Source: Ruminococcus sp. (GTDB taxonomy: Bacteria; Bacillota; Clostridia; Oscillospirales; Ruminococcaceae). Taken from it: a stretch of 20,198 bases of DNA. Below the pieces are notes generated by a model. The model worked only from the letters and a program-made list of their open reading frames with translations, searched no databases and had not been told where the DNA came from. This document shows, in pieces, positions 1 through 7,306 of the stretch (position 1 is its first letter; every line of letters starts with the position of its first letter). Where the stretch lies: positions 202,139 through 222,336 of the forward strand of contig JAMPAO010000001.1 of assembly GCA_023667165.1 (NCBI GenBank). The letters are read 5' to 3'. A program made the translations under genes and the position numbers.

Positions 1-171
1 GAAACCGTTACCGATAACGATACCGAAGCGGAAACGGGCGATACGGAAAGCGCCGGCGAATCCGTTCCCGATAACGATACCGAGGCGGAAACGGACGATA
101 CGGAAAGCGCCGACGAAACCGTTACCGATAACGGTACCGAAGCGGAAACGGACGGTGCAGAAAGCGCCGGC
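1..171 (+). repeat. 57-bp in-frame tandem repeats, three copies
   Basis: Copies lie at 1-57, 58-114 and 115-171, with a decayed fourth starting at 172. Copies 1 and 3 start GAAACCGTTACC, while copy 2 and the partial copy 4 start GAATCCGTTCCC, so the array looks built from an ABAB pattern with a period of 114 bp. The repeat is coding (19 aa per unit) and probably continues to the left of the window. Confidence 0.85.
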
Positions 172-273
172 GAATCCGTTCCCGAAACGGAAGCGGAAAC
201 GGACGCCGAATCCGAACGGGAAAAATTTATTGAACAAAAAATGCCCGCCGGGATTGAAAATGATCCGATGTAA
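1..273 (+). CDS. 3' end of an acidic tandem-repeat protein (5' truncated by window edge)
   Basis: Frame 1 is open from the first base to a TAA at 271-273, giving the last 90 residues of a protein whose start lies outside the window. The first ~57 residues are three copies of a 19-residue acidic unit (ET/ESVxDNxTEAETxxxESAx), rich in Glu, Asp, Thr and Ser and lacking hydrophobic stretches. A fourth, decayed copy follows, then a short tail ending in GIENDPM. Such sequence is probably disordered and could be a linker or C-terminal tail. It ends 27 bases before the zinc-ribbon kinase in the same orientation, so it is likely the upstream member of the same operon. The function cannot be told from this tail. 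A kinase substrate, an FHA-type partner or another kinase's tail are all possible guesses. Confidence 0.75.
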   Translation, partial: ETVTDNDTEAETGDTESAGESVPDNDTEAETDDTESADETVTDNGTEAETDGAESAGESVPETEAETDAESEREKFIEQKMPAGIENDPM

Positions 274-300
274 TGATATAATTAAAAGGAGAAGCGTTCA

Positions 301-1368
301 ATGGTTACTCTCGGAAACAAGCTGCTTTGTTCGGGCTGCTTTTCACCCATAAAAAAAGAACCGTGCAAAAAATGCGGTTTTTCCGAAGAAAACTATAAAC
401 CCGACAGCACCGCGCTGCCTTGCGGCGCAATACTTATGGGCAATTTTATCATAGGCGGGATCATAGGCAAAGGCGGGTTCGGTATCACCTACCGCGCTTA
501 TGACGTCAAGTCGGAAAACGTCATCGCGATAAAGGAATATTTTCCCATTGAACTGGCTATCCGCGGGCAGGACGGAACGGGACTTATGGTTAGGGACAGA
601 AAATCGGCGGAAATGTTCAAGCACGGCGCGGAAAAATTTTACAGCGAGGCAAGCTTTGTTTCGCAGTTTTCTGACAATCCGAATATTGTTCGGGTCTATC
701 AGTTTTTCTATGAAAACAATACGGCATATTTTACTATGGAATATCTGACCGGAATGACCTTAAAGGAATATGTAAACAGATGCGGCACGATCACTGCGGG
801 GCAGGCTGTAAATATTGCGGATAAGGTGGCGAACGCTCTCTGCGAGGCGCATAAAAGCAATGTGCTCCACAGGGACGTTTCCCCCGATAATATCATGCTT
901 TGCGCAGACGGAAATGTCAAGCTGCTGGATTTCGGCGCGGCAAGGCAGGTCTTCCCGGAAGGCTCTCAGCTTTTGTCGGTGATCCTGAAACCCGGCTTTG
1001 CGCCGCTTGAGCAGTATATGCGCAGCGGCAAACAGGGCGAATGGACGGATATTTATTCCCTGGGCGCGTCGGTGTTCTACGGTCTTACAAGGCAGATACC
1101 CGAAGATCCTCAAAGCAGATTTGAGGAGGATTCGGGTATGGACAACGCCAAATACAATATACAACCCGATCTGTGGGACGTGATCTGCACCGCCATGCAG
1201 ATACGCTACGCCGACAGATACCAAACCACAGCCGAGCTGAGAGCGGCTCTTGCCAATATACCGGTAAGGCGGCAGACGGTAAAAATACCCAAGGTGATAC
1301 CGGAGGCGACCGAGGCGGAAAAACAAAATCCCGTCAAAAAACTGCTGGCAAAGCTTTTCGGCGGATAA
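301..1368 (+). CDS. Zinc-ribbon Hanks-type Ser/Thr protein kinase (cytosolic)
   Basis: This 355-aa protein should phosphorylate proteins on Ser/Thr. An N-terminal zinc ribbon (Cys10-x2-Cys13, Cys22-x2-Cys25) precedes a kinase domain at about 48-320. The glycine loop GKGGFG is at 56-61, the ATP lysine in AIKEY is Lys78, the catalytic loop HRDVSPDN is at 190-197 (Asp192) and DFG is at 210-212. The activation segment ends in PGFAPLEQY (231-239), followed by WTDIYSLG. The catalytic loop has Ser where the usual HRDLKPEN has Lys. There is no transmembrane helix; the tail is basic and short. AAGGAG at 286-291 lies 9 bases before the ATG. The downstream membrane protein starts 16 bases after the stop. 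It aligns without gaps with the N-terminal part of the receptor-type kinase two genes downstream. The substrate is unknown. Confidence 0.93.
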   Translation: MVTLGNKLLCSGCFSPIKKEPCKKCGFSEENYKPDSTALPCGAILMGNFIIGGIIGKGGFGITYRAYDVKSENVIAIKEYFPIELAIRGQDGTGLMVRDRKSAEMFKHGAEKFYSEASFVSQFSDNPNIVRVYQFFYENNTAYFTMEYLTGMTLKEYVNRCGTITAGQAVNIADKVANALCEAHKSNVLHRDVSPDNIMLCADGNVKLLDFGAARQVFPEGSQLLSVILKPGFAPLEQYMRSGKQGEWTDIYSLGASVFYGLTRQIPEDPQSRFEEDSGMDNAKYNIQPDLWDVICTAMQIRYADRYQTTAELRAALANIPVRRQTVKIPKVIPEATEAEKQNPVKKLLAKLFGG

Positions 1369-1384
1369 AAAGGGGGAACGCCGC

Positions 1385-1891
1385 TTGGAGGATAAATACG
1401 AATTTACGGCTCGCATGGAATTATTCAGAGGTATACTGAACGGCGTTCCGCTGTATGCGGCGCTTGCGATAGTGTTCCTTGCGGCTCATATAAAATTCCC
1501 CGCCGGAAGCGCTCCGGATATAGTTGTATCGGTGATTTTTACAATAGCCGTACTTGTGATAATCGGACTTAACGGTTCGGTCAGCGCCGACGCGGAGGGG
1601 ATAAGCATACGCATAAAGCTGCTCGCCGTGCCGATAATGACCAAAAGCTATTATTATGACGACATAAAAAGCGTGAGCTGCCAAGCTGAAAAATACAGGC
1701 GCAGATATTCCAAAGGCAGGCAGATGTCCTTTAGTATCACGCTGTCAAACGGCAGGAAACTGTGGTTTACAAAGCAGCTCAGATATTCGCGCGGCAGATA
1801 CACCGCCGCAGGCTGCGAGCCGATGCTCAGGCTTTACTCCTATGCCGTGCGGTGCAAAGCGGGATCAAACGGCGAAAGCCGTCTGCGGTAA
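1385..1891 (+). CDS. Small membrane protein, two TM helices plus PH-like tail
   Basis: This 168-aa protein has two hydrophobic segments (about 19-36 and 43-63). A polar C-terminal part follows (about 68-155) with the pattern of a bacterial PH-like/YdbS-type domain: DAEGISIRIKLL, then a YYYDDIKSV strand, then FSITLSNGRKLWF. The chosen start is TTG, because AGGGGG at 1370-1375 is well placed for it. The in-frame ATG at 1415 would remove ten residues and has no ribosome site at a usable distance. The gene sits between the two kinases with short gaps on both sides (16 and 20 bases), so it is probably co-transcribed and may be a membrane partner or substrate of them. The family call rests on the layout only, and no enzymatic role is suggested. 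Confidence 0.75.
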   Translation: MEDKYEFTARMELFRGILNGVPLYAALAIVFLAAHIKFPAGSAPDIVVSVIFTIAVLVIIGLNGSVSADAEGISIRIKLLAVPIMTKSYYYDDIKSVSCQAEKYRRRYSKGRQMSFSITLSNGRKLWFTKQLRYSRGRYTAAGCEPMLRLYSYAVRCKAGSNGESRLR

Positions 1892-1911
1892 AAATGCGAA
1901 AGGGAGATATT

Positions 1912-4900
1912 ATGATCGAGATAAACAAAAAGAGGCTTTGCGAAAGCTGCTTCTGCGAAGCGGACGGAGATAAATGTCCTTGCTGCGGCTTTTCGGCGGC
2001 GGAATATACCGCCGACCCGCTTGTTCTGCCCATGGGAACAAGGCTGAACGACAAGATAGTCATAGGCAAAGTCATGGGCAAGGGCGGTTTCGGAGTTACG
2101 TATCTCGGCTACGATCTGAGAATGGAGAAAACCATCGCCGTTAAAGAATATTATCCCAACGGAATCGCTTACCGCGCTCCCGGCGGCACGGAGATATCCA
2201 TACACGACGCCAAATCCGAAGAAACGTTTGAAAAGGGCGCGGAAAAATTTTACGCCGAGGCGGAAATGGTTGCCCAGTTTAACGGCAATCCAAACATCGT
2301 AAGCGTTTACGATTATTTCAGAGCCAATAATACGGTGTATCTTGTAATGGAATTCATACAGGGCGTGACCCTTAAAAATTACATAAAGAAGCACGGCAGA
2401 CTGTCCGACGGTCAGGCGCTGTTCGTGATGGACAAAATCGCCGCGGCGCTCAGCATAACTCACAGTGCGGGAGTTCTTCACAGGGATATTTCTCCGGACA
2501 ATATAATGATATGCAGGGACGGCAAGGTAAAGCTCATTGATTTCGGAGCGGCGCGCCAGATCATGACTGAAAGCTCCTCTAACCTTACAGTGGTAATGAA
2601 ACCCGGATACACGCCCATAGAGCAGTATACGAAAAAAGGCAGGCAGGGCGCATGGACGGATATCTACTCCCTGGGCGTGTCTATATATTACGGTCTGACG
2701 GAGATCATAATCGACGATCCTTACGCCCGCATGGACAACGACGACGAGCTTGCGGAAAATAAGCACGGCGTCAACGGCGATCTTTGGACGATACTGAAGA
2801 AATGTACGATGATAAACGCCTCGGAACGTTACGGCAGCGCAATAGACCTGAGAAAAGCGCTTAAATCCGTATCGGCGCCCATAAAAGCCGAACCCATAGT
2901 CCTTGCCGACGAGGATCTCAATGAGGAAAGAGCGGACGCCTGCGAAGCGGAAACAGCGCCCGAAACGGAGGAAAAGGAGTTCCCCGTAACCTCCTCCGCT
3001 TCGGAGGAGGTCATTGAGATATTTGAAAGCGAAAGCGTTTCGCCCGTAAATGAAAACGCCGATACACTTAAAGTTAAAGCCTCAAAAAAGCCGTATGAGG
3101 AAAGCGCAAAAGGGAAAAATAACGGAAAAAAGCCGCTTATTATCGGCGTAACGGCTGCCGCTGCGGTAGTTATAGGAGCTATCGGAATATCTTCCGCGTT
3201 AGGCGGCCGCGAGCCTGCCGATAACATCTCCGCCGAGGGTTCGGTTTCCTTTGAAACGCAATTACCCGCAGCGTATGGAACCGAATCGGAATCATCGGTA
3301 CCGGAAACCTCCGCGCCGAAAAAGGAAACGACCGAAAAGGAAACGGAAAAGAGCGCTCAGTCCGAAAAAAAGGACGGCAGGATCGTTATTGACAAAAATG
3401 ATCTTGCATGGTCAATGTCAAATTCTGTTCTGAAAAACACGCTGCTGGAGTTCGACGGCGATATAAGAGTAACCTTAAAGCTCAAGCAGGTAGATATAAG
3501 CAAAGATATGGACGGCATATATTACCGGTATGTCAGGATACTGGACGGAAAGGGCGAGTTTACGCACACAACGGGCATATCTATCGAAAAAAACGAGTTT
3601 AATGACTTTATCATTGAAAACGGCATAGACGAGCTGGTATTTATAATCCCCGATGAAAGCAAGAACCTGATAAACGACAGAATGACGTTTGAAGCGCTCA
3701 ATTTACTCATTGACTCCGTAGTGCTCGAGGATGAAAAATACGACCAAACCCTGGAATTTGAAGGCAGGTATCCGGGAGATTGGCAGATTACGGGAGATAT
3801 CATACCCCAAAGCGTTTTGAAAAGCTACGGAAGCGATCTGCGCATTACCCTTGATCTTGATATAGGCGGCGCTTCCGAAAACAACGATCTGTTTTATGAT
3901 TATGAAAAAACGCAGCCCATGTCGTATATATATCCGACGGACAGTGCCATGAACAGGCTCGATATCAAGGCGGACAACTGCGTAAAGCCTGCCGGCGAAG
4001 ATATGTATTCTTTTTCGGGCAGCGGCGGACGCAAATTCAGCTTTACAATAACGCAGCGGGAGATAGACAGTCTGGGAGAAAAGGACATGGCTTTCCAGGT
4101 TTATAATTTAACGGTGAAAAGAGCGCATATCGAGAGCTTGACGGAAACAACAGAGCCGTTATCTCATACACCGGAGGATATACCCGTCAAACCGCTTTAC
4201 ATACCGCTTAACGAAACATATCAGGGCGACTGGAAAAACGGCAGGAGCATTTCCAAAACCGAACTAAGGCATTTTGAGGGTGATGTTAAAATAACGCTGG
4301 ACGTTGAAACAGTGAATAAAGAGCAAAACTGGTCTGCCCTGACGATCACCGACGGAAGTATGAATATCATCGATACCAAGGCTTACAATATGGGCAAAAA
4401 TTCCGATAACCGGTATGTAATTTACAACGATCAGACCCAATTTGCCTTTGTTCTCACTAAGAACGATCTGAGCAATGCAAACGACAGACTGCAGTTTTCC
4501 GGATGCAATATATGGGTCAAAGGCGCGACCGTTGAGGACTACGACCCCAAGGACGACGAAATAAGTTCCGACGCAAAAATAATACAGCTTGACAGCGAAT
4601 ACAAAGGAGATTGGCAGGAAAGTCCGCCCATAATGAAAAAGGAGCTGCTCGCTGTGGGCGGAGATGTTAGGATCACCCTGGAGATAGAGGCGGTAAGACC
4701 CAAAGAAACAACGGACGATCCCGACGCCAATACAGTGCATATTCTTCCCTGCGGATCGGATGTTACAAATATACTGGCGGATTACATAACACCCTGCGCC
4801 TACGGGGATCGTATGTACGTACTGGGAGAAAACTCCGTTCCCGATAAATTCACCTTTGTAATAACCGCCGAGGAGATAGCCGGACTTAACGATGACTGGG

Positions 4901-4959
4901 GACTTTTCTTCCTCGGAACAAATTTCATAGCAAAATCTGCGGCTCTTGAAAAGGCATAA
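1912..4959 (+). CDS. Receptor-type Ser/Thr kinase with zinc ribbon and four-repeat ectodomain
   Basis: This 1015-aa protein has a zinc ribbon (Cys10, 13, 22, 25) and a kinase domain at about 48-320: GKGGFG 56-61, Lys78, HRDISPDN 190-197, DFG 210-212, PGYTPIEQY 231-239. An acidic linker, a single TM helix at about 408-430, a Ser/Thr/Glu-rich stalk to about 490 and a large extracellular part follow. The ectodomain is four related domains of roughly 115-130 residues at about 491-610, 613-741, 763-877 and 889-1013. Each begins with a strand and a Trp (500, 624, 774, 901), contains a GD(I/V)(R/K)xTL-like strand, and ends F-x-F-x-I-x(4)-I-x(2)-L. No PASTA motif is visible. The frame is open back to 1762, but AGGGAG at 1900-1905 fits the ATG at 1912, and the 50 earlier residues are basic shadow sequence overlapping the previous gene. 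The ligand is unknown; a sugar-binding beta-sandwich is possible. Confidence 0.92.
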   Translation: MIEINKKRLCESCFCEADGDKCPCCGFSAAEYTADPLVLPMGTRLNDKIVIGKVMGKGGFGVTYLGYDLRMEKTIAVKEYYPNGIAYRAPGGTEISIHDAKSEETFEKGAEKFYAEAEMVAQFNGNPNIVSVYDYFRANNTVYLVMEFIQGVTLKNYIKKHGRLSDGQALFVMDKIAAALSITHSAGVLHRDISPDNIMICRDGKVKLIDFGAARQIMTESSSNLTVVMKPGYTPIEQYTKKGRQGAWTDIYSLGVSIYYGLTEIIIDDPYARMDNDDELAENKHGVNGDLWTILKKCTMINASERYGSAIDLRKALKSVSAPIKAEPIVLADEDLNEERADACEAETAPETEEKEFPVTSSASEEVIEIFESESVSPVNENADTLKVKASKKPYEESAKGKNNGKKPLIIGVTAAAAVVIGAIGISSALGGREPADNISAEGSVSFETQLPAAYGTESESSVPETSAPKKETTEKETEKSAQSEKKDGRIVIDKNDLAWSMSNSVLKNTLLEFDGDIRVTLKLKQVDISKDMDGIYYRYVRILDGKGEFTHTTGISIEKNEFNDFIIENGIDELVFIIPDESKNLINDRMTFEALNLLIDSVVLEDEKYDQTLEFEGRYPGDWQITGDIIPQSVLKSYGSDLRITLDLDIGGASENNDLFYDYEKTQPMSYIYPTDSAMNRLDIKADNCVKPAGEDMYSFSGSGGRKFSFTITQREIDSLGEKDMAFQVYNLTVKRAHIESLTETTEPLSHTPEDIPVKPLYIPLNETYQGDWKNGRSISKTELRHFEGDVKITLDVETVNKEQNWSALTITDGSMNIIDTKAYNMGKNSDNRYVIYNDQTQFAFVLTKNDLSNANDRLQFSGCNIWVKGATVEDYDPKDDEISSDAKIIQLDSEYKGDWQESPPIMKKELLAVGGDVRITLEIEAVRPKETTDDPDANTVHILPCGSDVTNILADYITPCAYGDRMYVLGENSVPDKFTFVITAEEIAGLNDDWGLFFLGTNFIAKSAALEKA

Positions 4960-4997
4960 TGAAGCGAATGTTCTTAAAACGCATGAAAGGAATGGTT

Positions 4998-5390
4998 ATG
5001 ATAGATACCTTGGATCTGGAGAAAAAAATCAAAGAGGAAGAGCTTTTCGACGAAGAAACCGTTATTGCAAGCAAAGCTCCCGATATACACATTCTTATCA
5101 ACAAATATATTGCGGAAAAGGGCATTCCTCATACGGATATCATACGTATGCTCAATGTCGAACGCAGCTACGGCTATCAGATACTCAACGGCAGACGCGT
5201 TCCCACACGTACTCAGCTTGTAAAAATAGGACTTATCATGAAGCTGGAATGCGATGAAATGCAGCGGATACTTAAGATCGCGGGCAAAGAGATACTTTAC
5301 GCAAGAAACGTCACCGACGCCAGAATAATGTATTCTCTCGAGCATAAGCTTGATTACGGGAAAGCATGCGAATTTATCTGGGAAGAATAA
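4998..5390 (+). CDS. Small Cro/C1-like helix-turn-helix protein
   Basis: This 130-aa protein contains a helix-rich XRE/Cro-like segment at about 30-85: a first helix (IHILINKYIAEKG), then IPHTDIIRMLNVERSYGYQILNG, where the second part reads like a recognition helix, then a scaffold helix around TQLVKIGLIM. The C-terminal part, to EFIWEE, is also helical and could mediate dimerisation. The ATG at 4998 is preferred because AAAGGAA at 4986-4992 precedes it. An upstream in-frame ATG at 4959 overlaps the kinase stop by one base and would add 13 residues. The gene closes the kinase operon just before a strong terminator. Its position suggests a transcriptional output or adaptor of the kinases, but DNA binding is inferred from pattern only. 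Confidence 0.8.
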   Translation: MIDTLDLEKKIKEEELFDEETVIASKAPDIHILINKYIAEKGIPHTDIIRMLNVERSYGYQILNGRRVPTRTQLVKIGLIMKLECDEMQRILKIAGKEILYARNVTDARIMYSLEHKLDYGKACEFIWEE

Positions 5391-5426
5391 TACCGAAAGC
5401 TCTTTAAGCTCCTGCCGCCAATACGG

Positions 5427-5475
5427 CGGCCGCGGCGCCGATTTGAAACATCGGCGCCGCGGCCGTTGTTTTTTT
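5427..5475 (+). terminator. Rho-independent terminator of the kinase operon
   Basis: A perfect 16-bp GC-rich stem (arms 5427-5442 and 5450-5465) with a 7-base loop is followed by TTGTTTTTTT. It lies 37 bases after the HTH gene and separates the kinase cluster from the sporulation locus. Confidence 0.95.
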
Positions 5476-5496
5476 ATTGCATTACCCGTTCCATAC

Positions 5497-5530
5497 TTCG
5501 ACATAATAATATTTCCGGATAAGCTATAAT
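5497..5530 (+). promoter_or_regulatory. Spo0A box and long-spacer promoter of spoIIGA-sigE
   Basis: TTCGACA at 5497-5503 is the exact complement of the 0A box TGTCGAA and contains a -35-like TCGACA (5498-5503, 5 of 6 to TTGACA). A consensus TATAAT follows at 5525-5530 after a 21-bp spacer, which is too long for unaided sigma-A. The B. subtilis spoIIG promoter is known for the same arrangement: good hexamers about 22 bp apart with Spo0A bound over the -35. Transcription would start near 5537, leaving a leader of about 170 bases. Confidence 0.75.
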
Positions 5531-5622
5531 ACAAATATCCGATAGAAAAGGCAAAAAAACAAAGCCGCCGGATAATATGCACGCAATACGGATTTCAGCC
5601 TGAAAGTCCCGCGCACTCTTTT

Positions 5623-5697
5623 CCGCTCATAAAATATATATTTTCGGAGCGGCACTCGGGCGGGATTTTCCGGTCGGGACCGGTACTGTACCGGAGG
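5623..5697 (+). promoter_or_regulatory. Structured leader of spoIIGA reaching into its ribosome site
   Basis: CCGCTC (5623-5628) can pair with GAGCGG (5647-5652) around a self-complementary AAAATATATATTTT core. Further on, CCGGT (5670-5674) can pair with ACCGG (5679-5683), while CCGGTAC (5680-5686) can instead pair with GTACCGG (5688-5694). The second choice buries the start of the GGAGG ribosome site (5693-5697). The pairings are read directly; a regulatory effect is inferred. Confidence 0.4.
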
Positions 5698-5705
5698 TGA
5701 CGGCA

Positions 5706-6548
5706 TTGTATATATACGTGGATATACTGATCATAACCAATATATATATGGATTTTCTGTTGATACAGGCGGCAAGGGTCATTACCCACAGTCCCATGAA
5801 AACCGTCAGAGGACTGACGGCTGCGGGGATAGGGAGCCTGTTTTCGCTGACTATCTTTCTTCCGCGTCTCGGATTTGCCGCTCTTTCCCTGATAAAGCTG
5901 CTGTCCTCCGCGCTTATCGTATGGACCGCGTTCGGCTTTGACAATATGAGAGCGTACATAAAAAGGCTTTTTGTATTTTTCCTGTCCGCTTTTATTTTCG
6001 GCGGCGTGGGGACGTTTGTATCCTGCTGCATGGGCGGAAAAACAATAATAAGCAGGAACGGCGTCATATACGCGGATTTTTCTCTCCCCGCCCTTGTCGT
6101 CACATCTATCTCCGCTTATGTATGCATAGCGGTCTATAAGCATTTCGCCGACTGCGCCGAGGAGGGAACGGTCTATACCGTTATCGTTTCGGACAAGGGC
6201 AGGACGGTCAGCTTTAAGGCGATGGCGGATACGGGAAATATTCTCAAGGACGGCTTTACGGGCAAACCCGTTATAATGTGTCCGAAAGCGTTTCTTGAAG
6301 AGCTTTACGGAAGTGTTCCGGACGAAACGGGGATCATCTCCCGTAAAGGCGGCACGGCAACGCTTGCAAGATGGCGCCTGATACCTTATTCCACAGTTTC
6401 CTCCTCCGGTCTGACGGCTATTATCCGTCCGGAGGAGATATGCATAAAAAACGAAGCCACGGGCAGACTTTACCGTGCCGACGCTTATCTTGCGGCGGCG
6501 GGAAAGGACGCGGACTTTGCCGTTTTTCACCCCAAAATACTGTTATAG
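5706..6548 (+). CDS. spoIIGA: Sigma-E processing peptidase SpoIIGA
   Basis: This 280-aa membrane aspartic protease cleaves the pro-peptide from pro-sigma-E in the mother cell during sporulation. The N-terminal half (about 1-145) has about five hydrophobic helices beginning MYIYVDILIITNIYMDFLLI, typical of the family. The C-terminal domain carries the catalytic Asp-Thr-Gly (Asp175 in KAMADTGNILKDGFTGKPV), and the protein ends AVFHPKILL. TTG at 5706 is taken as the start because GGAGGTGA (5693-5700) lies 5 bases upstream. The GTG at 5697, in frame three codons earlier, falls inside that ribosome site. The sigE gene follows after 15 bases, the standard spoIIG order. Confidence 0.93.
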   Translation: MYIYVDILIITNIYMDFLLIQAARVITHSPMKTVRGLTAAGIGSLFSLTIFLPRLGFAALSLIKLLSSALIVWTAFGFDNMRAYIKRLFVFFLSAFIFGGVGTFVSCCMGGKTIISRNGVIYADFSLPALVVTSISAYVCIAVYKHFADCAEEGTVYTVIVSDKGRTVSFKAMADTGNILKDGFTGKPVIMCPKAFLEELYGSVPDETGIISRKGGTATLARWRLIPYSTVSSSGLTAIIRPEEICIKNEATGRLYRADAYLAAAGKDADFAVFHPKILL

Positions 6549-6563
6549 AAAGGTTATGATAAT

Positions 6564-7283
6564 ATGAACTTTGTATCCAGGCTCGTTGAAAGGGCGAAAA
6601 AATGGGCAGCCGAATTTCTTTGTCTGCCCGGAGAAATATTTTACATAAACGGACCGGAAACGCTCCCTCCGCCGCTTACAAAAGCAGAAGAAGCTCATGC
6701 CTTCGAGCTTCTCCTGACGGACGATCCCAAGGGCAGGGAGCAGCTTATAGTTCACAATCTGCGCTTGGTGGTGTATATCGCAAAAAAATTCGAATCCACG
6801 GGTATCTGCGTGGACGATCTGGTGTCTATCGGAACAATAGGTCTTATAAAGGCGGTCAATACCTTTTCGCCGGAAAAAAATATCAAGCTGGCGACCTATG
6901 CTTCGCGCTGCATTGAAAACGAGATACTTATGTTCCTGCGCAAAACCTCTCAGCACAAAAACGATATCTCCATAGACGAGCCCTTGAACATAGACTGGGA
7001 CGGCAACGAGCTGCTTTTATCCGATATTCTCGGCACCGACGAGGACGCCGTAAACAGCGGCATAGAGGACGCCGCTGAAAAAGCTGTGCTTATGGAAACC
7101 GTATCATGCCTGCCCGAGCGCGAAAGGATAATCATGGAAATGCGGTTCGGCTTGAAATCGGGCAGGGAAATGACACAAAAGGAGGTTGCGGATATTATCG
7201 GGATATCCCAATCGTACATTTCCAGACTTGAAAAAAAGATAATCAAAAAGCTGAAAAAGGAGCTTGACCGTCAGATGATGTAA
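6564..7283 (+). CDS. sigE: Sporulation sigma factor sigma-E (pro-form)
   Basis: This 239-aa protein is the mother-cell early sporulation sigma factor, made as an inactive precursor. The N-terminal pro-sequence (about 1-28) ends near GEIFYINGPETLPPPL, matching the cleavage neighbourhood of known SigE proteins. Region 2 spans about 60-132 (NLRLVVYIAKKFE, then VDDLVSIGTIGLIKAV, then KLATYASRCIENEILMFLR). Region 4 spans about 180-233, with the HTH TQKEVADIIGISQSYISRLEKK at 204-225. AGAAAGG at 6548-6553 serves the ATG at 6564. It directly follows its activating protease gene and is expected to share its promoter. The forespore factor gene sigG, often next in Clostridia, is not here. Confidence 0.97.
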   Translation: MNFVSRLVERAKKWAAEFLCLPGEIFYINGPETLPPPLTKAEEAHAFELLLTDDPKGREQLIVHNLRLVVYIAKKFESTGICVDDLVSIGTIGLIKAVNTFSPEKNIKLATYASRCIENEILMFLRKTSQHKNDISIDEPLNIDWDGNELLLSDILGTDEDAVNSGIEDAAEKAVLMETVSCLPERERIIMEMRFGLKSGREMTQKEVADIIGISQSYISRLEKKIIKKLKKELDRQMM

Positions 7284-7284
7284 C

Positions 7285-7306
7285 GCGGCGTTTACCGCCG
7301 CTTTTT
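7285..7306 (+). terminator. Short hairpin plus T run after sigE
   Basis: GCGGCG (7285-7290) pairs with CGCCGC (7296-7301) over a TTTAC loop, followed by five T. It lies immediately after the sigE stop and overlaps the end of the convergent gene. It is a modest terminator by stem length. Confidence 0.6.

Noticed and set aside
1..171. CRISPR-like repeats
   Set aside because: The units are contiguous, in frame and coding, with no unique spacers.
1762..1911. N-terminal extension of the receptor kinase (50 codons)
   Set aside because: It overlaps the preceding gene out of frame, is highly basic, and a good ribosome site serves the ATG at 1912, which lines the zinc ribbon up with the other kinase.
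5697..5705. GTG start for spoIIGA three codons earlier
   Set aside because: The GTG is part of the GGAGGTGA ribosome site and cannot be both.
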